A model generated the notes under the pieces. It had not been told where the DNA came from. It made no database searches and saw only the letters and a program-made list of their open reading frames with translations. This document shows, piece after piece, positions 26,065-36,689 of a DNA stretch of 64,000 nucleotides. The DNA is from Marinomonas polaris DSM 16579 (lineage in GTDB: Bacteria; Pseudomonadota; Gammaproteobacteria; Pseudomonadales; Marinomonadaceae), in the NCBI RefSeq assembly GCF_900129155.1, contig NZ_FQVF01000009.1, positions 1 to 64,000 on the forward strand, read 5' to 3'. Each line of letters begins with the position of its first letter. Positions within the stretch are counted from its first letter, which is position 1. The position numbers and the translations under genes were made by a program.

Positions 26065-26829
26065 ATGAGTCGTTATATCTCTCCGGTTTTATACGTTCTT
26101 CTCATGTTAGTAGGGTGTATAGCGTTTATATCTATTGCCGGTGTTCGAGTTGGGATTTTTGAGCCAATAACTGGTTTTTCTATGCTTCGCAAAAGCGTAT
26201 TTGCCTCTTTAGTTTTATCCTTGCTTGCTGCTGTGTCACTAGGTGTTTGTCGGAAAGAAAAAAATATAGCGTGTCAGAGATTTTTCTTTTTAGTGCTGAT
26301 CGTGTCGTTGGTGTATAGCATTATGTGGATTGGTTTTTATCTGCAGCGCTCTGGTTTACCTGACATAAATGATATTACGACTGACACAGATGTCCCTCCC
26401 GCTTTTCTAAATGTTAACTTCATCCGAAAATCTCAAGAAAATGATCTACGTTACAACAGTGAATGGGCACCTATTCAGCATAAGTATTATCCTGATGTTC
26501 AGCCTCTATTTTCTACAAAAAGCAAAACAGCAGTGTATTCAGCTATAACAGCGTTGGTTGAGGAACGTGGCTGGGATGTGGTGGCAACGTATTCCGGAGC
26601 CGGTATTATCGAAGCAACGGCTCGTACGCCTATTTTCGGCTTTCGAGATGATGTGGTGATTCGTATTACTCAGATAGAGCCTAAGAAAATTCGGGTTGAT
26701 ATGCGTTCCTGTTCAAGAGTGGGAAGTGGCGATTTTGGTGTGAATGCCGAGCGAATTGTGTCCTTTATGGCAGACCTTTCTGAGTCTTTAAGTCGATCAT
26801 CTATGCCTAATCTAAGTTCTATGCGTTAA
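26065..26829 (+). CDS. DUF1499 membrane protein
   Basis: The 254-residue protein begins with three hydrophobic segments (about 8-28, 41-60, 74-94) and ends in a soluble DUF1499-type domain containing AITALVEERGWDVVA and ARTPIFGFRDDVVIRI. Function is unknown. ATG 26065 is taken; an in-frame TTG two codons upstream is less likely. It is followed by a TetR gene on the same strand after an 80-nt gap. Confidence 0.8.
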   Translation: MSRYISPVLYVLLMLVGCIAFISIAGVRVGIFEPITGFSMLRKSVFASLVLSLLAAVSLGVCRKEKNIACQRFFFLVLIVSLVYSIMWIGFYLQRSGLPDINDITTDTDVPPAFLNVNFIRKSQENDLRYNSEWAPIQHKYYPDVQPLFSTKSKTAVYSAITALVEERGWDVVATYSGAGIIEATARTPIFGFRDDVVIRITQIEPKKIRVDMRSCSRVGSGDFGVNAERIVSFMADLSESLSRSSMPNLSSMR

Positions 26830-26911
26830 TGTTTCATGTATTAAATTACACTCGTCTTTGAAAATTAGACACGCTAAACTCTCTTGGTATCTTACTTAGG
26901 GGAATGTTCAG

Positions 26912-27499
26912 GTGGGTCTTCGTCAGCAACAAAAAGCCAATACGCGATCTAAAATTAAAGTCATTGCCAAGCAAGCTTTTCTGGCTCAGGGCATTGAAGC
27001 AACCAGTACTCGTTATCTAAGTGATAAAGCTGGCATTGCAGTCGGAACCTTATTTGTTCATTTTCCCGATAAACTTTCCCTAGTAAAAGATATCTTTTTT
27101 GATGAAATGGATGTGGCGCTTCGTGCTGCAGTTGCTTCTCAAAAAGCCAGCTCCTCTCCCATTGATTATCTTCTGCAAATGGCACAAGTATTGTTTGAAT
27201 TTTATGATGCGTACGCAGAGTTTACTCGCCAAGTGTTGTTGGATAGCTTGGCAAAAGGTGGCTTTCACACCAATCAAATGACCGTAATTTCAGAAGGTAT
27301 TATCAAGCGTTTTAAGCAAGTGGGCGTAGACGATAAAACGGCCAGTATTTTTGCGGAAAATATGATTTCTAACTATTGGTTCGTTTTGCTCACTGGGGTG
27401 CCAAAAGGTGTTCTTGGGCAAGCTGCGATCGATCATCTGAAGCGTATGAATCTTCCGTTTGAAGTTTCTTATCGTAATGCGTTAAAAAACAAAGGTTGA
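26912..27499 (+). CDS. TetR/AcrR-family transcriptional regulator
   Basis: The 195-residue protein has a TetR helix-turn-helix in EATSTRYLSDKAGIAVGTLFVHFPDKLSLV and an all-helical ligand-binding C-terminus. GTG 26912 follows GGGGA at nine bases. Target genes are not evident: the following gene is convergent radD, five bases away, and the upstream DUF1499 gene is a possible partner. Confidence 0.85.
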   Translation: MGLRQQQKANTRSKIKVIAKQAFLAQGIEATSTRYLSDKAGIAVGTLFVHFPDKLSLVKDIFFDEMDVALRAAVASQKASSSPIDYLLQMAQVLFEFYDAYAEFTRQVLLDSLAKGGFHTNQMTVISEGIIKRFKQVGVDDKTASIFAENMISNYWFVLLTGVPKGVLGQAAIDHLKRMNLPFEVSYRNALKNKG

Positions 27500-27504
27500 T
27501 GAGA

Positions 27505-29265
27505 TTAACTAAGTTCGTTAGCTTTTCTATACGGGCCTTGGTAGTCGAACAATCGCTCTGTGACTTGCCAGTGTTGTTTTTGCTTCTTAGCAATGACGAA
27601 ATCTGGCGTCGGAAGATAAGGTAAAAAGCGCTCAACTTCCTCAATTTTATCAAACTGAATTGATTGGCTGCCATTGGCTATTCTGCGCGCAAACAGATCA
27701 TTAAACGTCTGTCGTGATTTCTTGAAATTAAAGCGGAATGTCTCTGATAGTGTCAATCCGTCCTCATCGTGATAAATAATCTTGATACTTTTTTCTTTTA
27801 TATTTAGTTCTGGTGTAATGCCTGAGCAGCGTAGCACTTTGTTGTTTTTTAGGTTGAGTGCGCTTCTGAGTAAGTCGTCTGGATCGATAAGCTTCACTGT
27901 ACAATGCTGGCATTGTCGCGCGGCGATATCATTTTCTTCATTACAATAAGGGCAGCGTTTAAAGCGAAAGCGATAGCTGCATTGTTGCTCTTCACCTTGT
28001 GCGTTTTTCAGTAGGCCATGACAACGGCGCCCAAAATGCTCAAGAATGTTACCTTCGGCATCTTTTCTTCCCCAAAACGTATTGGCGAAGTCACAGGCTG
28101 GGCAATGAACTTGTACGGCGACAGAATCTTGGGTTGGGCGTTTCTCACCAATTTCTGGCTGAAAGATATTGTAGCCGTTATTCGTATAATCCAAGACTAA
28201 GCAGTCTTTTTTACCAGGACTTAAACGCAAACCACGGCCAACGATTTGCTGAAATAAACTGATCGATTGGGTTGGGCGCAATATAGCAATCACGTCCACA
28301 TGCGGTGCGTCAAATCCTGTGGTTAGTACCGAAACATTAACGAGGTATTTAATATCTTTGGCTTTAAACGCTGCGATCAATGAATCTCGTTGTTTGAGTT
28401 TTGTTTTGCCGGTTATTAGTGCGGTTTTATCGGCGGGCAAGTAACTGGCGATTTCTTTTGCATGATCGATGGTCGCAGCAAAAATCATTACGCCTTGGCG
28501 ATCTTGGCTAAGCTGCAATATTTGTTCGGTGACGGCTTTAGTAACCCGAGGGTGTTTATGGATGAGCTCGTTCAGCGCGATGTCATCGGTGTTTTGCTCG
28601 CCATCTAAACTTTCGGCCAGTAGGCTGAAATCATAATGGGCAATGGCCGCATCGTAATGGATTGGCGAGGTTAAATAGCCTTTTTTAACCATGTGTTGCA
28701 GCGGTAGTTCAAATATACATTTCTTGAAGAGCGAGTTTGTGCAGGTTCGTGTGTAGCCATGGTAATGATTTTGGTAGATCCAGCCGCTGCCTAAACGATA
28801 GGGCGTGGCGGTTAAGCCGAGAATTTTTACTTTTGGGTTTAGGGCTCGAAAATGCTCGATGGTTTTGTTGTACTGACCGCTTTCTTCCATGCCAACTCGA
28901 TGGCATTCATCGATGATTATTAAACTGACTGGCTCGATGAAATCAGCAAGGTTTGCGGAAAGTGATTGAATGCTGGCAAAGGTGGTTTTCTCTGTGCTGG
29001 TTTTTTGGCTTAAGCCAGCAGAAAAAATCCCTGCTGAGGATCCTGTTGCTAGAAACTTAGCGTGGTTTTGTTCAACTAATTCTTTCACATGCGCCAGACA
29101 AATAACTCGACCTTTGGCGAGTCGACTAAGTTCTGCAATTACCAAGCTTTTGCCAGCGCCTGTGGGAAGCACAATAACGGCTGGGTCATCGCTATTACGA
29201 AAGTGTACCAAAGAGGCCTCAACGGCTTGAATTTGATAGTCTCGTAATTGAAAGGTTTGGGTCAT
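27505..29265 (-). CDS. radD: DNA repair helicase RadD (YejH)
   Basis: The 586-residue superfamily 2 ATPase has the same length as E. coli RadD. It shows Walker A PTGAGKS (34-40), DECH box (118-121), GLTATPYR, the C-terminal helicase motif VGRGLRLSPGKKDCLVLDY and a zinc region with CPACDF, CPYCNEEN and CQHC. RadD acts with RecA and SSB in repair and in resolving branch-migration intermediates. It is transcribed convergently with the TetR gene; no clear ribosome site precedes the ATG. Confidence 0.92.
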   Translation of the reverse strand: MTQTFQLRDYQIQAVEASLVHFRNSDDPAVIVLPTGAGKSLVIAELSRLAKGRVICLAHVKELVEQNHAKFLATGSSAGIFSAGLSQKTSTEKTTFASIQSLSANLADFIEPVSLIIIDECHRVGMEESGQYNKTIEHFRALNPKVKILGLTATPYRLGSGWIYQNHYHGYTRTCTNSLFKKCIFELPLQHMVKKGYLTSPIHYDAAIAHYDFSLLAESLDGEQNTDDIALNELIHKHPRVTKAVTEQILQLSQDRQGVMIFAATIDHAKEIASYLPADKTALITGKTKLKQRDSLIAAFKAKDIKYLVNVSVLTTGFDAPHVDVIAILRPTQSISLFQQIVGRGLRLSPGKKDCLVLDYTNNGYNIFQPEIGEKRPTQDSVAVQVHCPACDFANTFWGRKDAEGNILEHFGRRCHGLLKNAQGEEQQCSYRFRFKRCPYCNEENDIAARQCQHCTVKLIDPDDLLRSALNLKNNKVLRCSGITPELNIKEKSIKIIYHDEDGLTLSETFRFNFKKSRQTFNDLFARRIANGSQSIQFDKIEEVERFLPYLPTPDFVIAKKQKQHWQVTERLFDYQGPYRKANELS

Positions 29266-29367
29266 GGTCTTTTAAATCTATCTGGCGAAATCTTGATGTC
29301 TTGTTTGTTGGGCTACAGTATCATAGCTGCTGTAGTTATTTGCCTTTTTACAAGTGATTTTTTATAA

Positions 29368-30075
29368 GTGACGAACCTATCTATGTTTACTGAAGTCCTG
29401 CCTGCTAAGCGTTTATATGTTGAAAACTCTATCCCAGCTTTTAGTCGAGAAGAGCCATTTGCTAATTTGCTAATGGATCTACAGACAAAAGGTTGGAGCG
29501 TTCAGGATGACTTTTTTTCAACAGATTTTACTCAAGCCTTGATGGATGAAGCAGAAAGTATTCAAAACGTCTTTATGTTGCAGGCTGGCGTTGGGCGAAA
29601 ACAGGATCATCAAATCGTATTAGATTCTCGTCGTGATTATATTCAGTGGATAGATCCGGATAAGCCCGTTCGTGTAGATTTCTTAAAAATGATGGCTGAC
29701 TTACGCGTTGCGCTGAACCGTCGTTTGTTTCTTGGTTTGTTTGATTACGAGGCACACTTTGCTCGTTACGAGGAAGGCGCATTTTATGAAAAACACATAG
29801 ATGCTTTCAAAGGTGAAAGTAATCGTATTTTGTCTACCGTTTTGTATTTAAACGAAGGCTGGCAAGATGGCGATGGCGGCGAATTGGTTATTTATGATGA
29901 AAATGATCCTTCTATCGAAGTCGGGCGTTTTTTCCCTAAAAAAGGTCGTTTGGCTGTGTTTCTGAGTGAATGCTTTTATCATGAAGTGATGGTGGCTAAA
30001 CGAACACGGCACAGTATCGCTGGCTGGTTCCGTGTTAATAACACCACAGGCTCTACACTTGATCCAGACCAATAA
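29368..30075 (+). CDS. 2-oxoglutarate/Fe(II) oxygenase, prolyl hydroxylase-like
   Basis: This 235-residue protein has the 2OG-Fe(II) dioxygenase triad as H143xD145 (EKHIDAF) and distal H205 (FYHEVM), with R214xS for 2-oxoglutarate (RTRHSIAGWFR). It resembles the SM-20/prolyl-4-hydroxylase group. Targets in bacteria can include EF-Tu or ribosomal proteins; which applies here is unknown. GTG 29368 is tentative because neither it nor Met6 (29383) has a good ribosome site. Confidence 0.87.
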   Translation: MTNLSMFTEVLPAKRLYVENSIPAFSREEPFANLLMDLQTKGWSVQDDFFSTDFTQALMDEAESIQNVFMLQAGVGRKQDHQIVLDSRRDYIQWIDPDKPVRVDFLKMMADLRVALNRRLFLGLFDYEAHFARYEEGAFYEKHIDAFKGESNRILSTVLYLNEGWQDGDGGELVIYDENDPSIEVGRFFPKKGRLAVFLSECFYHEVMVAKRTRHSIAGWFRVNNTTGSTLDPDQ

Positions 30076-30200
30076 ATTTACTCCCTCTTGTTTGTGTGGT
30101 TTTTTTGGATTTAGCCTCGAAAAATGGTTTATAACTCTCTATAATGCGCGCCTTGTTTAATTGCTCTGGTTTTACGTTCCAGATCGCATAGGAGAGAGTT

Positions 30201-31196
30201 ATGTCTAAAGTCGTTGTGTGTGCCCTTTATAAATTTGTTGCCTTACCTCATTTTGAGTCCCTTCGTGAACCACTTCAAAAAACATTAGAAGATAATGGTA
30301 TTCGCGGCACCTTGTTGCTGGCTAGCGAAGGTATTAACGGTACGGTTGCCGGTACTCGTGAAGGTATTGATACCATGTTGGCTTGGTTAGATCAGCAACC
30401 AGGTTTGGATAAGATTGTCTCCAAAGAGTCTTATGACGAAGATATGCCTTTCTATCGCACGAAAGTGAAGCTTAAAAAAGAAATCGTTACCATGGGGGTT
30501 GAAGGCATCGATCCTAAACGCGTGGTGGGTACTTATGTTAAACCAAGCGAATGGAATGCGTTGATCTCTGATCCTGATGTGGTTTTGGTTGATACGCGTA
30601 ACGATTACGAAGTGCAAATTGGCACGTTCAAAAACGCAGTAAACCCAAAAACCGATACCTTTCGTGAATTTCCAGCGTACGTAAAAGAAAACATGGATCC
30701 AGCGAAACACAAAAAAGTTGCCATGTTCTGTACTGGCGGTATTCGTTGCGAAAAATCCACAGCTTATATGTTAGAACAAGGTTTCGAAGAGGTTTATCAC
30801 CTTGAAGGCGGGATCTTGAAGTACTTGGAAGAAGTACCAAAAGAAGAAACTCTGTGGGAAGGTGAGTGTTTTGTTTTTGATAATCGTGTTTCTGTAAATC
30901 ATGATCTACAAAAAGGTGAATACGACCAATGTCATGCTTGTCGTATGCCTATTACTGAAGAAGAGAAACAAAGCGAGCATTATATTCAAGGCGTGAGTTG
31001 TGTGCATTGTGTAGATAAATACACTGATGAACAGCGCCAGCGTTTTATCGAACGTGAGCGTCAAGTTCAACTTGCTCGTTCTCGTGGTGAAGAACATATT
31101 GGTGCAGAAGTATTAGATGCGGTTGAAAAACATCGTGTTGAAAAGGCAGTAGAAAAAGAACGCCAGCGTAAGGTCCGCGCAGCGAAAGCGAACTAG
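30201..31196 (+). CDS. trhO: tRNA uridine-34 hydroxylase TrhO (YceA)
   Basis: The 331-residue protein has an N-terminal acylphosphatase-like domain ([12 protein letters not shown]) and a rhodanese domain with active-site Cys177 in [12 protein letters not shown], followed by a Cys-rich element (CHACRMP, CVHC) and a basic C-terminus. TrhO catalyses oxygen-dependent formation of 5-hydroxyuridine at the wobble base of tRNAs, feeding cmo5U-type modifications. GGAGAGAG precedes the ATG ideally. Confidence 0.93.
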   Translation: MSKVVVCALYKFVALPHFESLREPLQKTLEDNGIRGTLLLASEGINGTVAGTREGIDTMLAWLDQQPGLDKIVSKESYDEDMPFYRTKVKLKKEIVTMGVEGIDPKRVVGTYVKPSEWNALISDPDVVLVDTRNDYEVQIGTFKNAVNPKTDTFREFPAYVKENMDPAKHKKVAMFCTGGIRCEKSTAYMLEQGFEEVYHLEGGILKYLEEVPKEETLWEGECFVFDNRVSVNHDLQKGEYDQCHACRMPITEEEKQSEHYIQGVSCVHCVDKYTDEQRQRFIERERQVQLARSRGEEHIGAEVLDAVEKHRVEKAVEKERQRKVRAAKAN

Positions 31197-31211
31197 CAGA
31201 AGGATTTTGTT

Positions 31212-31245
31212 CGATCTATCACTTAGATTTTCAGGTGATAGATCG
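31212..31245 (+). terminator. Large hairpin downstream of trhO, possible terminator
   Basis: CGATCTATCAC and GTGATAGATCG (31212-31222 with 31235-31245) form a perfect 11-bp stem with a 12-nt loop. No T-tract follows, so termination efficiency is uncertain. Confidence 0.5.
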
Positions 31246-31401
31246 GGCGAAAATGTGTTCTAAATTTAAGCTATTGATCTTTATAGCGAAGTTTTTTGTT
31301 ATTTCTCCTAATTACCTGCTGTCCTGTGCACTAAGAGTGGTTTCGAAATTGCTCGTACTGCCGTACAATAAAAAATCGCTTTTTATCAGCCAGTATCCAT
31401 C

Positions 31402-33693
31402 ATGAGTTATCAAGTTTTAGCACGTAAATGGCGCCCACAGACTTTCCTTGAAATGGCTGGGCAAGACCATGTACTTCAAGCGTTGGTGAATGCTTTACGC
31501 CAACAGCGTTTGCATCACGCCTATTTGTTTACCGGGACACGCGGTGTTGGTAAAACCACTATCGCGCGTATTTTCGCTAAATGCTTGAACTGTGAAACCA
31601 ATGGCATTTCGCCTGAGCCTTGTGGAACTTGTGATAGTTGCCGAGAAATCGCTGAAGGTCGTTTTGTCGACCTCATCGAAGTGGATGCGGCATCTCGTAC
31701 CAAAGTAGAAGATACCCGCGAATTATTAGAAAACGTGCAATACGCGCCAACTCGTGGCCGTTTTAAAGTCTACCTGATAGACGAAGTGCACATGTTGTCG
31801 ACTCATTCCTTTAATGCCTTGTTAAAAACTCTTGAAGAGCCGCCAGCACACGTCAAATTTTTACTAGCAACGACCGATCCACAGAAACTTCCTGTGACGA
31901 TTTTGTCACGTTGTTTGCAGTTCAACCTTAAAAATATGACCCCGCAACGCGTGGTGGATTATTTGCAAACCGTGCTTACCACCGAAGAAGTTAACTTTGA
32001 TCAGCCTGCGCTTTGGCAAATTGGCCAAGCCGCAAATGGCAGTATGCGTGATGCGTTGAGCTTGACGGATCAAGCGATTGCCTTTGGTAATGGCACGATT
32101 TCGGAATCTGGCGTGACGGCAATGTTGGGCTTGGTGAATCAAGCGCAAGTACTAGATTTATTAGAAAGTGTTGCGTCTAAAAACGCGGCGCAAGTCTTAA
32201 CTCGTATTGAGCAACTTGCTGACTATCAGCCAGATTTTACGGCTATATGCGGCAGCTTATTAGATGTGTTGCATCGTGTGGCGATAGAGCAACAAGTCCC
32301 GGGCGCATTAATGGATCAGCTGGGTGACTTGGCGCGTATTCAAGCTATTGCTGCTAGTGTTAGTTCTGAAGAAATACAAATCATGTATCAGAGCCTATTG
32401 ATTGGCCGTCGTGATTTGCATTTAGCACATTCTACACGTGCGGGTTTTGAAATGCTGATGCTAAGGCTGATAGCCTTCCGTCCAGTACCGCCAATGGCGG
32501 TTAGTCATAATGCGCCGCCTGTAATGAATGCTCAAACAGACACTGTGCCAGTAGCATCATCTGAAACATTGCCTGAAACAATGTACCAAACGGCAGAACC
32601 TGACTATCCGTCTTCGCCGATTACAGAAAAAAAAACATTAGCAGCTGAATCAGAAGAGCCGTTAGTCACTAAGCCTGCTGAGCAAATGATCGAGCCAGAA
32701 CCTGTGCAAGAGTCAGTTCGGTCTACAGCACCTGCTGAACATCCGCCTTGGGAAGATGCACCGGAACCTGTCGTCGCTGAAGAATATTTTGTTGAACATG
32801 TCTCTGTTGACAGCGAAAGCGCTCAGAGTGAGGCTGTTCAGGACCATATTGAAGAAGATGTTGAATCCATCACTTTAGATGATGTTGAAATCGCAGCAGT
32901 AGAAAGCAGTGAGCTAGAAAAGTCTATTGATGTAGAGTTGCAGACCGTCAGCATTGCGTTAGAGCCTACTGCTCAGCAAGAGCCAGACATACAGGTAGAG
33001 ACTGCTAGCAAGCCTGAACTTGAGCCTAAATCTTTTGTTATTGCTGAAGATAGATTCACAAAAGAATTGTTAGATGAAAGTGATGAGGATGAGGACGAAG
33101 AAGAAGCTGAAGAACGTGCCATTGCTGATATTGTCGATCCATTTAATCCCGCGGCAGACTTGGTTGATGCCTTAGGTGCGGAACCTATAGAGTCGCCAAT
33201 CGTCGAAGAAAGCAAAGAACCTGATACGCGTCTAGCAAAAGTACCAGATACCATTGCTCAACCTGCATTAGGTATGCCATTGCCAGAAATGAGCCATTAT
33301 AATGAGCTAACCATGAAGCTTTGGTGGCTGGTGGCACCGCGTTTGCCTTTGACAGGTTTGGTGCAAAATATTTTAATGAATTCCAGCTTGGTGGATGCAA
33401 GTGATCAAGGTATTCGACTTGAAGTGCCTTTAGAATACGGGCACATGTTGAACCAAGTGCGTTACGAACAAATACAAAGTGCACTGAGCGATTTCTTCGC
33501 AATGACGGTGCCTTTGATTATAGATACAGTGGAAGACACCACAGGTGTGACCGCAGAAGAATTTGCCGCTAGTAAGCGAGCAGAAGCCTTGCAAGTGGCA
33601 ATTACACATTTGAATTCACATCCAGTTGTGCAGGCTTTGTCGGCAACGATGGGCGCGCAGTTGGTTTACGATACGGTTAAAGTTAAAGCTTAA
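31402..33693 (+). CDS. dnaX: DNA polymerase III subunits tau/gamma
   Basis: The 763-residue tau subunit has the clamp-loader ATPase core: Walker A GTRGVGKT (45-52), a zinc module with four Cys (CLNC...CGTCDSC), DEVHM and sensor 1 SRC. A long acidic, low-complexity linker (about 380-620, including [14 protein letters not shown]) leads to the C-terminal polymerase-binding domain. At codons 409-412 a run of nine A (32627-32635) could cause slippage; both alternative frames stop within a few codons, giving a gamma-like product of about 412-415 residues. ybaB and recR follow closely, as in many gammaproteobacteria. Confidence 0.95.
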   Translation: MSYQVLARKWRPQTFLEMAGQDHVLQALVNALRQQRLHHAYLFTGTRGVGKTTIARIFAKCLNCETNGISPEPCGTCDSCREIAEGRFVDLIEVDAASRTKVEDTRELLENVQYAPTRGRFKVYLIDEVHMLSTHSFNALLKTLEEPPAHVKFLLATTDPQKLPVTILSRCLQFNLKNMTPQRVVDYLQTVLTTEEVNFDQPALWQIGQAANGSMRDALSLTDQAIAFGNGTISESGVTAMLGLVNQAQVLDLLESVASKNAAQVLTRIEQLADYQPDFTAICGSLLDVLHRVAIEQQVPGALMDQLGDLARIQAIAASVSSEEIQIMYQSLLIGRRDLHLAHSTRAGFEMLMLRLIAFRPVPPMAVSHNAPPVMNAQTDTVPVASSETLPETMYQTAEPDYPSSPITEKKTLAAESEEPLVTKPAEQMIEPEPVQESVRSTAPAEHPPWEDAPEPVVAEEYFVEHVSVDSESAQSEAVQDHIEEDVESITLDDVEIAAVESSELEKSIDVELQTVSIALEPTAQQEPDIQVETASKPELEPKSFVIAEDRFTKELLDESDEDEDEEEAEERAIADIVDPFNPAADLVDALGAEPIESPIVEESKEPDTRLAKVPDTIAQPALGMPLPEMSHYNELTMKLWWLVAPRLPLTGLVQNILMNSSLVDASDQGIRLEVPLEYGHMLNQVRYEQIQSALSDFFAMTVPLIIDTVEDTTGVTAEEFAASKRAEALQVAITHLNSHPVVQALSATMGAQLVYDTVKVKA
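32626..32648 (+). promoter_or_regulatory. A9 slippage or frameshift site for gamma subunit
   Basis: GAA-AAA-AAA-ACA contains nine consecutive A (32627-32635). A -1 shift reads AAC-ATT-AGC-AGC-TGA (stop 32646-32648) and a +1 shift reads CAT-TAG (stop 32639-32641). The position corresponds to the domain III/IV boundary where gamma normally ends. No strong downstream stem is obvious. Confidence 0.6.
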
Positions 33694-33710
33694 ATTGGAG
33701 AGCAAAAGTT

Positions 33711-34037
33711 ATGTTTAAAGGTGGTATGGGTAACATGATGCGCCAGGCGCAGCAGATGCAAGAAAATATGCAGAAAGCGCAGGAAGAAATTGCCAATATG
33801 GAAGTAGAAGGTCAAGCGGGTGCTGGTCTTGTAAAAATTCTGATGACAGGTCGTCATGATGTGAAACGAGTTTCTATTGATGACTCTTTGTTTGGTGATG
33901 ACAAAGAAATGCTAGAAGACTTGATCGCTGCAGCAGTGAATGATGCTGTTCGTAATATCGAAGTGACTCAAAAAGAGAAAATGGCTGCTGCTACAGCGGG
34001 TATGTCTTTGCCACCTGGCTTCAAGATGCCTTTCTAG
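33711..34037 (+). CDS. ybaB: YbaB/EbfC nucleoid-associated protein
   Basis: A 108-residue DNA-binding protein with the family features [17 protein letters not shown], an alpha-helical arm and [16 protein letters not shown]. It forms dimers that coat DNA. It lies 17 nt after dnaX and 9 nt before recR, with GGAGAGC as ribosome site, in the conserved dnaX-ybaB-recR operon. Confidence 0.95.
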   Translation: MFKGGMGNMMRQAQQMQENMQKAQEEIANMEVEGQAGAGLVKILMTGRHDVKRVSIDDSLFGDDKEMLEDLIAAAVNDAVRNIEVTQKEKMAAATAGMSLPPGFKMPF

Positions 34038-34046
34038 GAGCGAGCC

Positions 34047-34640
34047 TTGTTTAGTCCCTTAATTAAAGAACTGATTGAATCATTACGCTGTTTACCGGGC
34101 GTTGGACCAAGGTCGGCGCAAAAGATGGCATTGTATTTATTGGAACGTGATCATCAAGGGGCAGATAGACTAGCAAATGCATTGCGCGAGGCGCTCGACA
34201 AAGTCGGGCGTTGTTCAAGTTGCCGTACTTTGACGGAAGAGTCAGAGTGCGGGATTTGCACAGATCCCGAGCGTGATGCAAAGCATTTATGTATTGTAGA
34301 AACACCAGCAGACGTCGTTGCAATCGAATCTGCAGGTAGCTTTTCTGGGCGTTATTTTGTTTTGCTAGGGCATTTGTCACCTATTGATGGCATTGGTCCG
34401 GAAGAATTAGGCTTAGATCGTTTAGAAGCTTTGGTTCAGCATAATGAAGTGGAAGAAGCGATTATTGCCACTAACTCAACAGTAGAAGGCGAGGCGACTT
34501 GTCACTATATTGCTGAAAAATTAAAAACATTGAACATTAATGTCAGTCGTATTGCCCATGGTGTTCCTATGGGTGGCGAACTGGAATACGTTGATGGAAA
34601 CACTCTGGCTTTAGCGCTAGAGGGACGGAAGAAACTCTAG
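34047..34640 (+). CDS. recR: Recombination mediator RecR
   Basis: The 197-residue protein contains the helix-hairpin-helix [14 protein letters not shown], a zinc finger ([16 protein letters not shown]) and the Toprim domain with [13 protein letters not shown]. RecR acts with RecO to load RecA at gaps. It starts with TTG 34047 after GGAG; family alignment ([18 protein letters not shown]) supports this start. Confidence 0.95.
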   Translation: MFSPLIKELIESLRCLPGVGPRSAQKMALYLLERDHQGADRLANALREALDKVGRCSSCRTLTEESECGICTDPERDAKHLCIVETPADVVAIESAGSFSGRYFVLLGHLSPIDGIGPEELGLDRLEALVQHNEVEEAIIATNSTVEGEATCHYIAEKLKTLNINVSRIAHGVPMGGELEYVDGNTLALALEGRKKL

Positions 34641-34641
34641 T

Positions 34642-35781
34642 ATGAATGATCAAGATGATGCTCTTAATATTGTGTGGGTTGCGGATAATGAGTCGCTGGC
34701 GAGCTGGTGTGATTATTGGGCAGATTTGCCTGTAATTGCGGTCGATACAGAATTCATTCGTCGCACAACCTATTTTCCAATTACGGGGCTCATTCAAATT
34801 AGTGAAGGCGAGAAAGCCGTACTGATTGATCCATTGAGCATCGACGAATGGGAACCTCTTCGTAACCTGATGGTGGACCCTTCGGTGATGAAAGTGTTTC
34901 ATGCTTGTTCCGAAGATTTGGATGTTTTTGATCGTTTGTTAGGTGTGTTACCTACGCCTTTTTACGATACTCAAATTGGTGAAGCCTATGCTAGCGCGCA
35001 ATGGTCGCTAAGCTATGTGAAGCTGATTCATGAATATTTGCAAATTGAAGTAGCGAAAGATGAAACTCGTTCGGACTGGGTTCAACGTCCTTTAACGGAT
35101 GCACAAAAGCGTTATGCAGCGCTTGATGTGGTTTATCTGGCAAAAGTCTATCCAATGCAAATTGCCCGTTTAGAAGCGAAAAACATGCTCGAATGGGCAA
35201 TGGAAGATTGCGATTCATTGAAATGGCAATACCAGATGAACTCTGATCCAGAGCAAAACTGGGATGGCATTAAAACCGCGTGGCGTTTGACGCCAGCTGG
35301 TTTAACCTTATTGCGTTTGCTGTTTATTTGGCGTGATGAGCAAGCTCGTAAAGAAGACGTGCCTAAAGGGCAGATATTAAAAGATCGTACTCTTTGGTCG
35401 TTGGCGAAAACCTTGCCGACACATCATAAAGCAGTTTCTGAGGCGGAAGAGCTAACTGGCCGTCAGCACCGTTTGTATGGTGAGGTTATTTTGCAAAATG
35501 TCGCTTTGGTGAATGAATTGTCACCTGATGAATATCAATTGCCGTTGGAAATCCCTTTACCATCTCAGGCCGGTGATTTAACGAAAGCAATTAAAGCGTT
35601 TATTCGTGATAAAGCTGAGATGTTAAATATTGCGCCGGAAGCTATGATGAAGCGTAAGTTGTTGGATCCATTAGTGCGTCATTTGTACGAAGGTACTGAG
35701 ATTGACTTGCAAAATCCTGCAATGACTGGCTGGCGTCGTGATGTGATTGTTGATCCTATATTGAATAGGTTTAAAAAATAG
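34642..35781 (+). CDS. rnd: Ribonuclease D
   Basis: This 379-residue 3'-5' exoribonuclease has Exo I VDTEF (D35, E37), Exo II HACSEDLDVF, Exo III YAALDVVYL, and C-terminal HRDC domains. RNase D trims tRNA 3' ends. It follows the recR stop by one base, and the gene string continues with ycgL and ycgN homologues, a conserved arrangement in this group. Confidence 0.95.
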   Translation: MNDQDDALNIVWVADNESLASWCDYWADLPVIAVDTEFIRRTTYFPITGLIQISEGEKAVLIDPLSIDEWEPLRNLMVDPSVMKVFHACSEDLDVFDRLLGVLPTPFYDTQIGEAYASAQWSLSYVKLIHEYLQIEVAKDETRSDWVQRPLTDAQKRYAALDVVYLAKVYPMQIARLEAKNMLEWAMEDCDSLKWQYQMNSDPEQNWDGIKTAWRLTPAGLTLLRLLFIWRDEQARKEDVPKGQILKDRTLWSLAKTLPTHHKAVSEAEELTGRQHRLYGEVILQNVALVNELSPDEYQLPLEIPLPSQAGDLTKAIKAFIRDKAEMLNIAPEAMMKRKLLDPLVRHLYEGTEIDLQNPAMTGWRRDVIVDPILNRFKK

Positions 35782-35828
35782 AAAGATTTAAAAGTCCTAA
35801 AATGGCCTTATAGCGCCAAGGGTAAAAT

Positions 35829-36122
35829 ATGAAACAGCATTTAATCGTAGAAGTATTTCGTTCCAGCAAACATGATGGAATGTACTTGTATGTGGAAAAA
35901 AGCAAGGGATTGAAAGAAATCCCTGAAGAGTTAATGACTCGGTTTGGCAAAGGCATCAGTGCGATGACCATGTTGTTGACCAATGAAAGTAAGTTAGCTC
36001 GCGCGACACCAGAAAGTGTCACTAAAGGCATTCGTGAAAAAGGTTTTTATTTGCAATTACCGCCAGTGAAGGAAGAGTATTTGTTGGATTTATATAAAAC
36101 ACCGACGCAAGCGGTTTATTAA
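35829..36122 (+). CDS. YcgL-domain protein
   Basis: A 97-residue YcgL family protein with the characteristic [10 protein letters not shown] and GFYLQLPP segments. Function is unknown, though conserved association with rnd suggests a role in RNA metabolism. It begins at ATG 35829, 48 nt after rnd, and is followed 18 nt later by the YcgN homologue. Confidence 0.9.
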   Translation: MKQHLIVEVFRSSKHDGMYLYVEKSKGLKEIPEELMTRFGKGISAMTMLLTNESKLARATPESVTKGIREKGFYLQLPPVKEEYLLDLYKTPTQAVY

Positions 36123-36139
36123 TTACTTGGATTTAGAGA

Positions 36140-36619
36140 ATGATTGCAAAGCGTTACGAGCCTTTTTGGAAAACCACTCCACTGGAGAAAATGTCTCCAG
36201 TCGAATGGGAATCTATTTGTGATGGATGCGGTAAATGTTGCCTGCAAAAATTACAAGACGATGAAACCGAAGAGGTGTTTTATACCAATTTATCTTGTCA
36301 TCAACTGAATATTGGTTCTTGCCAGTGTAAGGTCTATGAAACTCGACAAGATAAAGTATCGACATGTATTACGCTAACACCTGATCAGGTTGACGAATTT
36401 CATTGGTTACCTGATACCTGTAGTTATCGTGTATTGTACGAAACCAAAGACTTGCCGAATTGGCACCCTTTGGTGGTTGGTAGTGATAAAGAAATGCTTC
36501 GCCAAGGGCTAACTGTTCGCCATTATGCGGTGAATGAAAATACCGTTGATGAAGAAGAGTGGGAAACCCATGTTATTAAATGGGTACATGGTATGCCGGA
36601 ACCGTATGATATAATTTGA
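36140..36619 (+). CDS. YcgN-family cysteine-cluster protein (UPF0260)
   Basis: The 159-residue protein carries the cysteine cluster CDGCGKCC, followed by later cysteines (SCHQLN, SCQCKVYETR) typical of YkgJ/YcgN zinc- or iron-sulphur-binding proteins. Biochemical function is unknown. It is co-directional with the YcgL homologue and probably in the same transcript. Confidence 0.9.
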   Translation: MIAKRYEPFWKTTPLEKMSPVEWESICDGCGKCCLQKLQDDETEEVFYTNLSCHQLNIGSCQCKVYETRQDKVSTCITLTPDQVDEFHWLPDTCSYRVLYETKDLPNWHPLVVGSDKEMLRQGLTVRHYAVNENTVDEEEWETHVIKWVHGMPEPYDII

Positions 36620-36689
36620 GATCTCGGCTTAGTTACGGCAAATGGTCGCTAAATTCAGCAAAGTAAAGTAGTTCAAGGAGTTCGCAAAC

